Source: Anaeromicropila herbilytica (GTDB lineage: Bacteria; Bacillota; Clostridia; Lachnospirales; Lachnospiraceae). From it: a DNA stretch of 64,000 nucleotides. The position numbers and the translations under genes are program-made. Below are positions 53,938-61,578 of this stretch, piece by piece. Location: NCBI RefSeq assembly GCF_016591975.1, contig NZ_AP024169.1, positions 4,661,001 through 4,725,000 on the forward strand. The letters are read 5' to 3'. Position 1 is the first letter of the stretch. Every line of letters begins with the position of its first letter. The notes beneath the pieces were generated by a model. The model did not search any database, was not told the origin of the DNA, and saw only the letters and a program-made list of their open reading frames with translations.

Positions 53938-54873
53938 TTAGATATCAAACTCTATCACAAATGCCTTTATATAGCTTTGATATTCTTCCACTAGCTTCAA
54001 GTTACCACCATGTTTTTTCACAATACTTTTGCTAATGGCAAGCCCCATTCCACTTCCTCCTTTGGAACTACGTGACTCATCACCACAAGCAAAGGCATCA
54101 AATAACGTATCTTTTAGCTTATCAGGAATTGGAACTCCGTTGTCTGCTACTACTATTAATAGCTTTTCTACCTTTTTATTCATCTCTCTTTCAATCCGTA
54201 CGAGCAAAGTACTTCCTAGCTGATTATGGACACAAGCATTCATTAATAGGTTCGCAATCGCTCGACTATACTCAATCTTATCGATTGGATACAAAATCTC
54301 TTCCTCTGGAATGTCAACCTCTAACAGAATCCCGTGTTCTTCTATTATCTCGTATTGGGAAGCCAAGATTTCACGCGTTAATCGACAGATATCCATTGGT
54401 TCACGCCTGAGCTCATACATTTCAGTTTCTAACTTCGAATAATGGAACATTGTATTAATTAGTTCAGATGTTCGCTTTGACTTTTCATATATGATTTCCA
54501 CTAACTGTGACTGCTTTTCAGGTTCCAATTTTTTCTCTGTTAGAGCTCTAGAGAATCCAAGAATGGAGGTAATAGGAGTCTTAAGGTCATGAGTAATATT
54601 TGCAAAGACCACATTTCGTTCTTCTATTTGGCGGTGCATCTCCGCTCGAATTCTTTTACTAATTGCTTTTGTGAACAAATATGCAACCAAAATAAATACC
54701 AGAATGCTAATCACAATATATGCAACGAATAATATCTGACCGATTCTATCATTCTGTTCATAGTGCGGAAAAAGGAAGTCGTCAAATACACTGTCAATCA
54801 TTGATTCTATTATAGATAATATAAATGCATAGATAATAAAAGCTTTAGAAATATCTTTTTTTAATTGCTTCAT
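53938..54873 (-). CDS. Sensor histidine kinase, second two-component system
   Basis: A 311-residue kinase with two N-terminal transmembrane helices (~12-30 and ~47-68) and a very short extracellular loop of ~17 residues. HisKA: ITHDLKTPITSIL. ATPase domain: NLLMNACVHN, ADNGVPIP and GGSGMGLAISKS. It starts 13 bases after the regulator gene. The short loop suggests it senses within or through the membrane. Confidence 0.9.
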   Translation of the reverse strand: MKQLKKDISKAFIIYAFILSIIESMIDSVFDDFLFPHYEQNDRIGQILFVAYIVISILVFILVAYLFTKAISKRIRAEMHRQIEERNVVFANITHDLKTPITSILGFSRALTEKKLEPEKQSQLVEIIYEKSKRTSELINTMFHYSKLETEMYELRREPMDICRLTREILASQYEIIEEHGILLEVDIPEEEILYPIDKIEYSRAIANLLMNACVHNQLGSTLLVRIEREMNKKVEKLLIVVADNGVPIPDKLKDTLFDAFACGDESRSSKGGSGMGLAISKSIVKKHGGNLKLVEEYQSYIKAFVIEFDI

Positions 54874-54886
54874 AAACCTTCCCTAC

Positions 54887-55573
54887 CTAACCTTTTTCCA
54901 TACGATATCCAAGGCCTCTTATCGTCTTAATCCTATCTTCTCCAACCTTATCTCTTAGGCGACTTATAATAACACGTATTGTGTTATCATCAACAACATA
55001 AGAGTCTTCCCATCCAGTTTCGTAGATCTGCTCTTTGGTAAATACTCTTCCTGGATTCTCCATGAACATTTTAAGCACCAAATATTCTACTTTTGTTAAC
55101 GTAGTTACCTCTTCACCAAGAGTAATCTGACACTCCTCAAGACTCAGAATAATATCTCCTACTCTTAACTCATGTGCTAACTTGTCAGGTGTTTGCATGT
55201 TCTTCCTTCTTCTAAGTCTAGCTCGAACTCTGGCTGCTACTTCAAGTGGTTCAAATGGCTTGGTAATATAATCATCAGCGCCCAAATCAAGCCCTAGGAT
55301 TCTATCCTGTAATTCGCCTCGTGCGGTAAGAAACATAATGGGTATCTCCTTACCACCTGGAATTAGTCTTTGTACCTTTTTCACTAGTTCATAACCATTC
55401 ATACGTGGCATCATAATATCAACCAGTGCCAAATCAATTTCGTATTTTTTAAATACCTCGTAACCCATCTCCCCATCATAAGCTTCATAGATCTTCACTT
55501 CATCTTGCTCTAAATATAGCCTTAACAGATCAATGATTTCTTTTTCATCATCAACAATTAACACATGATACAT
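54887..55573 (-). CDS. OmpR-family response regulator, second two-component system
   Basis: A 228-residue regulator. The receiver has IVDDEKE, acceptor Asp in LALVDIMMPRMNG (near 53) and Lys in ITKPFEP. The winged helix starts near 130 (TKVEYLVLKMFMENP; ISRLRDKVGED). It lies 18 bp after a serine hydrolase gene and just before its kinase, so the three form one unit. This resembles VanR-type regulators, but no resistance genes are near. Confidence 0.92.
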   Translation of the reverse strand: MYHVLIVDDEKEIIDLLRLYLEQDEVKIYEAYDGEMGYEVFKKYEIDLALVDIMMPRMNGYELVKKVQRLIPGGKEIPIMFLTARGELQDRILGLDLGADDYITKPFEPLEVAARVRARLRRRKNMQTPDKLAHELRVGDIILSLEECQITLGEEVTTLTKVEYLVLKMFMENPGRVFTKEQIYETGWEDSYVVDDNTIRVIISRLRDKVGEDRIKTIRGLGYRMEKG

Positions 55574-55591
55574 AACATTCTCCTCATCTCA

Positions 55592-57544
55592 TTAGCATAC
55601 AAAATTATACCATTGCCAATACCAGATACTAAAGGATACAACCACCCCCAGTATTGCTGTTAGAAGATACCTTTTTCTGCGAGCAACTATATGCTTCCAT
55701 TCTCTAATAAATACCGTGGTATATATGATTGGGAATACTGATAATATACTATTTAAGATACATTTCCACACAACTATACTTTTCGTTAATGTACCGCCAT
55801 CTAATGGCTGAATTATATATTGATAGCATAGCACACCAACGATCATCATGACAATTAGATTTCCAGTTCTTAACCATTTTATTAGGTTTTCTTTGGAACT
55901 TCCTGTATTTTCTCTCTGCTTACTGGAATTCTGATTGTTGTAATTCTTTCTCTTGAATATTATAAAAATAATTCTTCCACTTATTAATTTAACGACAATT
56001 ATTATAACACTTATGTATGCTAATATAATTGCTCCTACGCATAACAGTAATAAGATAATATTCATCCAGAACACAGCTGAGTTTGCCCTTTTATAATCCG
56101 AAGAAAACTGTTGTAGATAAGTTTCCCCTTTCTCATTCTGATATAGATACTGAATACCCTGCATTCCATTTCCATTATCAAATAAATACACCTGATCCGA
56201 TATCTGTGTCAGCGTTCCATCACCGATACTTAACTTATAGCCGCCCTTTGCATTCGTCTTACTAATCGGGAATAAGCCTCCAGTATAATAACTATATTTG
56301 AAAAATCCCTTTTGTATTGACCGAGCACTTTGATAAATTCCATGAATATCTGTTGTTTTTGTTATAGCAAAATCTTTCCTATCCTTAAAACTACCATAGA
56401 TCAGGGCTGGAATACCATAGCAAAATGCTGTTTCTCCCACTTCATTCGTCATAACAACAACGGTAAGTCCTGTCTTGTCATCGAACACAAGATTTGTTGA
56501 GCATCCACTTGTATTCCCTGCATGCCCCTTTACCTCAGTAGCATATTCCATCGTCCATAACCCATGGCAAACCCTCTCCATTCCAGATGTAGCACCAGGT
56601 TTGCCATAATATGAACTTGCCCTTAACATAGTGTTAAGGGTGTTTTCCTTTTTGAATAAAGGGCACTTTTTACTATCCGTTGTAAATGCCTTTGCAAAAG
56701 TTACGATATCACCCAATGTACCTGTAGCTGATCCAGCTGGATAGAGCAAAATGTAACGGATACAACTACCATAATCCTCTTTACTATCCTGTGTTATACT
56801 ATAGCAATTTAACTTCTGCCTTTCCTCTTTAACCCAAGGGTTATCCGAACAATCGGGCAATACACTGGTATGTTTCATTCCAAGAGGTGCAAATATACGA
56901 TCCCCAACATACTTTCCATAGCTAACACCAGATATTCTCTCCACAATATAAGCAGCAAGAGCGCTACCCCAATTAGAATATGCAGTAATCTCATTCGGAC
57001 GATAGATCTGACTAGGTTCACTCTCATGTAAAGCTTTTTTTAGACTGACAATCTTACTCTTCTCTTTTACCTCAATATCATAAGTAGTTTCTTGCCAGCC
57101 CGCATTATGATTCATTAGATTCAGCATTGTAATTTTATCTGGATACTTACGCTTTGTTAAAAATCCATCTGGCAGATATTCTGAGATATCGGTATCAAAA
57201 TCTAATTTACCCTCTTCATAGAGTTGCATTACACTTACCCATATTAATAGTTTTGATATCGATCCCCATTCATAAACTGTGTGATCATTCGTAACTGTTC
57301 CCTTTTTTCGATTAGACTGTCCATAGTATCCTTGATAAATTGTATTCTGACCATCGAGTACAGCCACAGAGCAGGCTGCAAGCCCATCCTCACGTTCTTT
57401 CATATATCCATTAATCTTCTGTCCAATATCACGATATGCAATTCCTGATGGTGTCTTCTTATCTACCTCGGATGCTAATACCCTAACATCCAATACACTC
57501 ATTATCATTACACACATTAAAATGACTGTTAAAAATCTCTTCAT
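55592..57544 (-). CDS. Secreted serine hydrolase of the beta-lactamase (class C/PBP-like) family with membrane tail
   Basis: A 650-residue protein. A signal peptide ends near residue 25. Catalytic motifs of family S12: SxxK at Ser95-Lys98 (WGSISKLL), YxN in ITAYSNWGSALAAY and HxG in GHAGNTSG. The catalytic domain ends near 400, followed by a beta-rich region, then four hydrophobic helices (~495-650) that anchor it. Such proteins are peptidases or esterases acting on wall components rather than true beta-lactamases. The gene is the first of a unit with the second two-component system, which suggests the product takes part in, or is controlled by, envelope sensing. Confidence 0.87.
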   Translation of the reverse strand: MKRFLTVILMCVMIMSVLDVRVLASEVDKKTPSGIAYRDIGQKINGYMKEREDGLAACSVAVLDGQNTIYQGYYGQSNRKKGTVTNDHTVYEWGSISKLLIWVSVMQLYEEGKLDFDTDISEYLPDGFLTKRKYPDKITMLNLMNHNAGWQETTYDIEVKEKSKIVSLKKALHESEPSQIYRPNEITAYSNWGSALAAYIVERISGVSYGKYVGDRIFAPLGMKHTSVLPDCSDNPWVKEERQKLNCYSITQDSKEDYGSCIRYILLYPAGSATGTLGDIVTFAKAFTTDSKKCPLFKKENTLNTMLRASSYYGKPGATSGMERVCHGLWTMEYATEVKGHAGNTSGCSTNLVFDDKTGLTVVVMTNEVGETAFCYGIPALIYGSFKDRKDFAITKTTDIHGIYQSARSIQKGFFKYSYYTGGLFPISKTNAKGGYKLSIGDGTLTQISDQVYLFDNGNGMQGIQYLYQNEKGETYLQQFSSDYKRANSAVFWMNIILLLLCVGAIILAYISVIIIVVKLISGRIIFIIFKRKNYNNQNSSKQRENTGSSKENLIKWLRTGNLIVMMIVGVLCYQYIIQPLDGGTLTKSIVVWKCILNSILSVFPIIYTTVFIREWKHIVARRKRYLLTAILGVVVSFSIWYWQWYNFVC

Positions 57545-57648
57545 ATAAACCTCCGTAATCTCTATCTCACATTTATAAAAGTAATATACTAAAGATTACT
57601 TAACAGATTACATGCGAAACATTAACTGAACATTAAATTATGTGTTCA

Positions 57649-58647
57649 TTATGCCAAGTATTGTTCTTTCAATTCTCTTGTAATTTTCCATACATTATCG
57701 CCATAATTACTAACAAGAGTAAAAACCCGATTACTTTTTGGTTGATATACTGAAATAAAGCTTACACCAGGATCGCACCCTTGAAAATATGGTGAGAAGG
57801 TTCCATCACTTTCCTTCTTTAACCATACTCCATATCCATAATATCCATCTTCGCCTTCACTATGTACTTTCAACATATCCGTTACCATTGCAGAAGAAAT
57901 AAGTTCCCCAGACAAGAGCTTCTCCCAAAACTTTGATATATCACCTACTGTAGTAAACGCACCTCCAGCACCTGTTCCTTTGACATCTACGCTGTAGATA
58001 TTAGTTCGGTAACTATTTCTCTCTTCCTCAAAGATATAGCTATTGGCGCACTTTGATGGTAATCTGTCCAGTTCATAGTATCCCGTAGAGAACATTTCAT
58101 ATTTGTCAAAGATATTCTCCTTTAAATAGACATCGAATGGCATTCCTGTAATAGCCTCTATTACCATTCCTAAGCATACATACCCTGTGTTATTATATTG
58201 AAAACGTGTACCTTTCGGATACATCATAGGTTTATCAATAAATAAAGGTAGTAAATCTTGATTCGTACGGATCTTGTAATTAGGATAGTCGATCCATAAT
58301 TCTTCATATTCCTCCATAACGCTCTCGTCAAAATAGTCAGGTATTCCTGAGGTATGCGTTAGTAATTGTTCTACGGTAATATCAGGGTCAATCGCTTTTA
58401 GATCAATATCCAGTAGCTTTCCAATCGTATCAGTGAAGGAAAGCTTCCCTGCTTCAATCAATTGCAAGATTCCCGTTGCAACGAACACTTTTCCTGCAGA
58501 CGCTGTGGCAAACTTTGTGTCTACTGTGTTGGGAATCTCGTTCGCCAAATCCGCATATCCAAAAGCCTTCTCTGCAACAATATTTTTGCCTTCTTTTATC
58601 TGAATACAACCTCTTAATTGAGTCTCTAAGTACTGTTCTAATTCCAT
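57649..58647 (-). CDS. Cytoplasmic serine hydrolase of the beta-lactamase family
   Basis: A 332-residue S12-family protein with no signal peptide. SxxK is Ser50-Lys53 (ASAGKVF) and YxN is in FQYNNTGYVCLG; a late HxG-type motif is not clear, where YFQGCDPGVSF stands instead. The length fits small esterase-type members. It is 100 bp upstream of the secreted relative but differs strongly in sequence, so it is not a recent duplicate. The substrate is unknown. Confidence 0.85.
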   Translation of the reverse strand: MELEQYLETQLRGCIQIKEGKNIVAEKAFGYADLANEIPNTVDTKFATASAGKVFVATGILQLIEAGKLSFTDTIGKLLDIDLKAIDPDITVEQLLTHTSGIPDYFDESVMEEYEELWIDYPNYKIRTNQDLLPLFIDKPMMYPKGTRFQYNNTGYVCLGMVIEAITGMPFDVYLKENIFDKYEMFSTGYYELDRLPSKCANSYIFEEERNSYRTNIYSVDVKGTGAGGAFTTVGDISKFWEKLLSGELISSAMVTDMLKVHSEGEDGYYGYGVWLKKESDGTFSPYFQGCDPGVSFISVYQPKSNRVFTLVSNYGDNVWKITRELKEQYLA

Positions 58648-58743
58648 GTTTTTTCTCCTTGTTTTCCCTACTTGTTTTATATATGCGCCTATTGTAGCTG
58701 CACCTATAAAGTTATCTTATTCCTCTTACAATACAACATTTAT

Positions 58744-59160
58744 TTACACTCTTTTTACAAAAAAATATTCTGAAAATCCATCCTCCACACTTGTATAATT
58801 ACCGGCTTGTTCGTAACCTAATGCTAGGTAGAACTCTCTCCCCTGCCAATCAAACGTATCAAGGCGTATCATATTAGCTCCTAATTCTCTTGCTCGCTTC
58901 TCAACCTCACCCATTAACTTTGTACCTAAGCCTAATCTACGGTATCTTTCATCTACATAGACTGTAGAGATATACAAAATCTTAAAGCTAGTCATGCAAG
59001 CATCTACACCAGCAATTAATTGGCCATCTTGTTTTATACCAATATGAATCGCACCCTCTATTTTATATTGAATATACGCTCGATCGTATTCGTCAAGCAT
59101 GTCTTCTAGCTCTTCAACTTCTACTCTATTTAATTCTATAATATCCATACTCGTATCCAT
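58744..59160 (-). CDS. GNAT family N-acetyltransferase
   Basis: A 138-residue single-domain GNAT enzyme. The acetyl-CoA loop RRLGLGTKL is near residue 85, after the beta-4 strand LYISTVYVDERY; the C-terminal part has FDWQGREFYLALGYEQAG. The substrate is unknown. It is the last of three GNAT genes on this strand, suggesting a shared transcript. Confidence 0.87.
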   Translation of the reverse strand: MDTSMDIIELNRVEVEELEDMLDEYDRAYIQYKIEGAIHIGIKQDGQLIAGVDACMTSFKILYISTVYVDERYRRLGLGTKLMGEVEKRARELGANMIRLDTFDWQGREFYLALGYEQAGNYTSVEDGFSEYFFVKRV

Positions 59161-59195
59161 AGTTGATCTCCTATTAGATTATTTTTTTTTACAAT

Positions 59196-59807
59196 TTAAT
59201 CCCACTGCCCAGGCAATTTCAATTTCTCCATGTAAGGAAAATTCTTATCATATTCCTCCACCTTATCTGGATATAATTGTTCAAATACTTCTGACTCATA
59301 GAATTTTCCCTTTACATCAAAGAAAGCATCCGGCACAATCTCATACCCCATAAAGGCATCATAGTTTTTACCGTCTTTTGTCGTAATTCCAAAATGGTCA
59401 CAAGTCTTGAATCCATGCTTTGGATAATAGAGAGGCTCACCAAATATCACAATTCCCTTATATCCCTTTTCTCTTGCTAATTTGATGGTTTCTCCTAATA
59501 ATTTCCCACCGATTCCTTGATTTTGATAGTCTGGGTCCACACATAATGGACCGAAATTTAAGACATCAACCTTTTTATCTCCATCCATAATATAAGCTTT
59601 TGAATAGTAGATTCCTCCAACTATCTTTCCATCTACTTCTGCAACTCTACTAAGTTCCTCTATGTAGTCTTCGCTCTGTCTAAATAGATGAACAAGATAA
59701 TGTTCATCACACCCTGGGTGATGAAGGTTCCAAAAAGCTCTCTTTGTCATATATTCAGCGTCAAAATAATCTTCTTTGTTTTCAGGTCTTATTATTATAT
59801 TATTCAT
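59196..59807 (-). CDS. GNAT family N-acetyltransferase, YhbS-like
   Basis: 203 residues from ATG 59807 (MNNIIIRPENKED), chosen because GGAGGAG lies five bases upstream and the start then falls two bases before the end of the preceding gene; the frame runs on to 59849. The acetyl-CoA motif is YQNQGIGGKLLG; the core LGPLCVDPDYQNQGIG and the later GEPLYYPKHGFK recall YhbS-type acetyltransferases. The substrate is unknown. Confidence 0.88.
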   Translation of the reverse strand: MNNIIIRPENKEDYFDAEYMTKRAFWNLHHPGCDEHYLVHLFRQSEDYIEELSRVAEVDGKIVGGIYYSKAYIMDGDKKVDVLNFGPLCVDPDYQNQGIGGKLLGETIKLAREKGYKGIVIFGEPLYYPKHGFKTCDHFGITTKDGKNYDAFMGYEIVPDAFFDVKGKFYESEVFEQLYPDKVEEYDKNFPYMEKLKLPGQWD

Positions 59808-59808
59808 A

Positions 59809-60792
59809 TTAACTCCTCCACTCACGTTCCAAATATTCTTCGTAACCAATTACTCTTTCATCTATTCTACGGTGATAGCTATAGGTGTAATTCTGAAAAT
59901 GTTTTCCCCAGAAGCGTAGAGCTGTTGGGTTTAATGTCTCACAGTCTACGCCAAGATACTTAACACCTTCACTCTCACATACATTGCAGACAAAAGTTAG
60001 TAGATCTGTAGCTACATTATCGCCTCGGTGCTCTTCTTTTACAAAGGCTCCGCATATATTTTTCATAGAAGCAGATTCGGTGATAAAGTTTTCTGCTTCA
60101 TCTTGAATTGACATAAAACCTATAATCTCATCATCTGCACATGCTGCAAATACTCTTATCTCTTCCTTAGCAAACCACTCCATATAGTTTCCAATGTAGG
60201 AAGGAAAATAGATTGGTGCTCCTAGCATATGTTTGGTTAATCCGAATTTTAAATCAAGAATTAATTTCTTTTCCTCGCTTTTAAGTTCCATAAATGATAC
60301 ATTCGGATTATAGTAATCTCTATTTTTACGGTCACTTAACTTCATAATAGCATCACTGCAACGTATTCCAAATCCGTTGAACACCAGAGATTTTCCTACT
60401 TCTTTGTCATTTGCGTATCGACTTAAAGCGAAGCTTGTAACTCCCTCTTCCTTTACCATCATCTCTGTTACAGCAGATAGCAACCTCGACGAAAGTTTTC
60501 CCCTATCCTTACCAGAAAATGCACTAGCACCCAGTGGTGAAAAGGCTCCCTTGCAATTGCCAAAGAATCCATCCCATGGGCCCTCAAAGACAAGATAACC
60601 AATTACTTTTCCATCTTCGATAGCCACTAATCCATACTTCTTCTCAAATAAATCTACAAGAAATTCTCTAAGCTGATTCGTAAAATCAATGTCCGGCAAT
60701 TGATTCACTATATTACCTTCTAACTTATATTCCTCCAATGCTAACTCTAATGCCTCTTCCACATATTTTATTTCTGTCTTTTTTAATTCCAT
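59809..60792 (-). CDS. Tandem-domain GNAT acetyltransferase
   Basis: A 327-residue protein with two GNAT-like halves. The N-terminal half (~1-150) has the strand GLVAIEDGKVIGYLVFEG but a poor CoA loop (SGKDRGKLSSRLL). The C-terminal half (~170-320) has CGAFVKEEHRGDNVATDLLT and FWGKHFQNYTYSYHRR. This two-domain pattern is known in Firmicutes, where usually only one half is active. It is first in the three-gene GNAT run. Confidence 0.83.
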   Translation of the reverse strand: MELKKTEIKYVEEALELALEEYKLEGNIVNQLPDIDFTNQLREFLVDLFEKKYGLVAIEDGKVIGYLVFEGPWDGFFGNCKGAFSPLGASAFSGKDRGKLSSRLLSAVTEMMVKEEGVTSFALSRYANDKEVGKSLVFNGFGIRCSDAIMKLSDRKNRDYYNPNVSFMELKSEEKKLILDLKFGLTKHMLGAPIYFPSYIGNYMEWFAKEEIRVFAACADDEIIGFMSIQDEAENFITESASMKNICGAFVKEEHRGDNVATDLLTFVCNVCESEGVKYLGVDCETLNPTALRFWGKHFQNYTYSYHRRIDERVIGYEEYLEREWRS

Positions 60793-60833
60793 TTAACACT
60801 CTTCCCTTCGATTTTTCGTAACATCCTAGTATT

Positions 60834-60870
60834 TATTCAGCGCTATACACTCAATAAATTAAAGCAACTT
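60834..60870. repeat. Relic of repeat family A (right end)
   Basis: ATTCAGCGCTATACACTC followed by AATAAATTAAAGCAACTT matches the right end of family A copies 3 and 4 with a few changes. No other part of the element remains. Confidence 0.65.
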
Positions 60871-60918
60871 TTAACAACAATCAAATCCTAATAGGTTAAT
60901 GAAAAATGGGTATAAAAA

Positions 60919-60955
60919 TACCACAGTAATAGCCCTTAATGCTATTCTCTGTGGT
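60919..60955 (-). terminator. Stem-loop terminator in the GNAT-UvrA gap
   Basis: CCACAGTAATAGC pairs with GCTATTCTCTGTGG. The minus strand continues TGGTATTTTTAT. It lies downstream of the small unit at 60977-61211 and may back up its terminator. Confidence 0.65.
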
Positions 60956-60976
60956 CTTCTACTTAAAAATAAGTAC

Positions 60977-61003
60977 AAAAAAAACACATCCTATCATGTG
61001 TTT
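60977..61003 (-). terminator. Strong terminator of a small transcription unit
   Basis: On the minus strand AAACACAT, a GATAGG loop and ATGTGTTT are followed directly by a run of eight T in all. No annotated-size gene ends here; it fits the short unit starting near 61176. Confidence 0.8.
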
Positions 61004-61076
61004 AACCAAGTTAAGCTATTCATAAGAGTCTAAATGTGGCATTCCAAGCAATCACTTAAATATGCCCAATATTCAA

Positions 61077-61115
61077 TTAACCGATTACTACCTCACTTAA
61101 TTTTAAATTCATCAT
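61077..61115 (-). CDS. Candidate 12-codon ORF of a small transcript
   Basis: The frame reads MMNLKLSEVVIG and stops at TAA. It has the ribosome site AAGGAG ten bases upstream, a sigma-A-type promoter 70-100 bp upstream and a strong terminator ~75 bp downstream. I recognise no known peptide. It could be a leader or signalling peptide, or an accidental frame in a small RNA. The following bases contain a second, out-of-frame open stretch (LIEYWAYLSDCLECHI), without its own start. Confidence 0.35.
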   Translation of the reverse strand: MMNLKLSEVVIG

Positions 61116-61182
61116 ATTTCTTGTTCTCCTTTCGAAATTGCTTAACGCATTATTTTGGAATATATTTCTTCCAATTAATTCA

Positions 61183-61211
61183 ATAGTAACAGATATATTT
61201 TTCCAAGTCAA
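61183..61211 (-). promoter_or_regulatory. Candidate promoter of the small transcription unit
   Basis: On the minus strand TTGACT is followed after exactly 17 bases by TACTAT. A start near 61176 would give a transcript of ~200 nt ending at the terminator at 60977-61003. Confidence 0.55.
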
Positions 61212-61245
61212 CATAATTTTGAATAACCTCCCAATGTAATCCCAG

Positions 61246-61534
61246 GGTACTGAAAAAGTCCCTTATTGTAGTTTTCACCTGAATATCACTGTATCAATAT
61301 GCGTGCTGCTTTTTGGATAAAGAAGTATAAGAGAATCTAAATGAAGAAGGAATCCTTCAAACATAATCAGATGGAGCGAACTCGCTGAAAAACGCTCAGA
61401 CAGCACTCCCTCTGATTATTGAAGGATTACCTTCTTCATTAAGATTTTCTAATACTTCTTAAAACAAAAATACAGCACGCATGTTGATACAGTAATATTC
61501 ATTATACTTTTTGAAAGGAACTTTTTCAGTAACC
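61246..61534. repeat. Palindromic repeat family C, full copy
   Basis: About 289 bp. The outer ends GGTACTGAAAAAGT and ACTTTTTCAGTAACC are inverted; the arms continue through AATATCACTGTATCAATATG and TGCGTGCTG, then AAGTATAAGAGAATCT, to a core with GAAGAAGGAATCCTTC and its partner. It is inverted relative to the copy at 17259-17487. It lies 45 bp from the stop of the UvrA-like gene. Confidence 0.85.
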
Positions 61535-61578
61535 TGTGTAATCCCTGAGAGGCTATCCATTCTATCAATAGTCTGTTT

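Noticed and set aside
54072..54410. 112-residue plus-strand open frame
   Set aside because: Antisense to the histidine kinase; composition is not protein-like and there is no ribosome site.
1690..61534. Repeat families A-C as CRISPR or insertion sequences
   Set aside because: Copies are kilobases apart without spacer arrays or cas genes, and none encodes a transposase.
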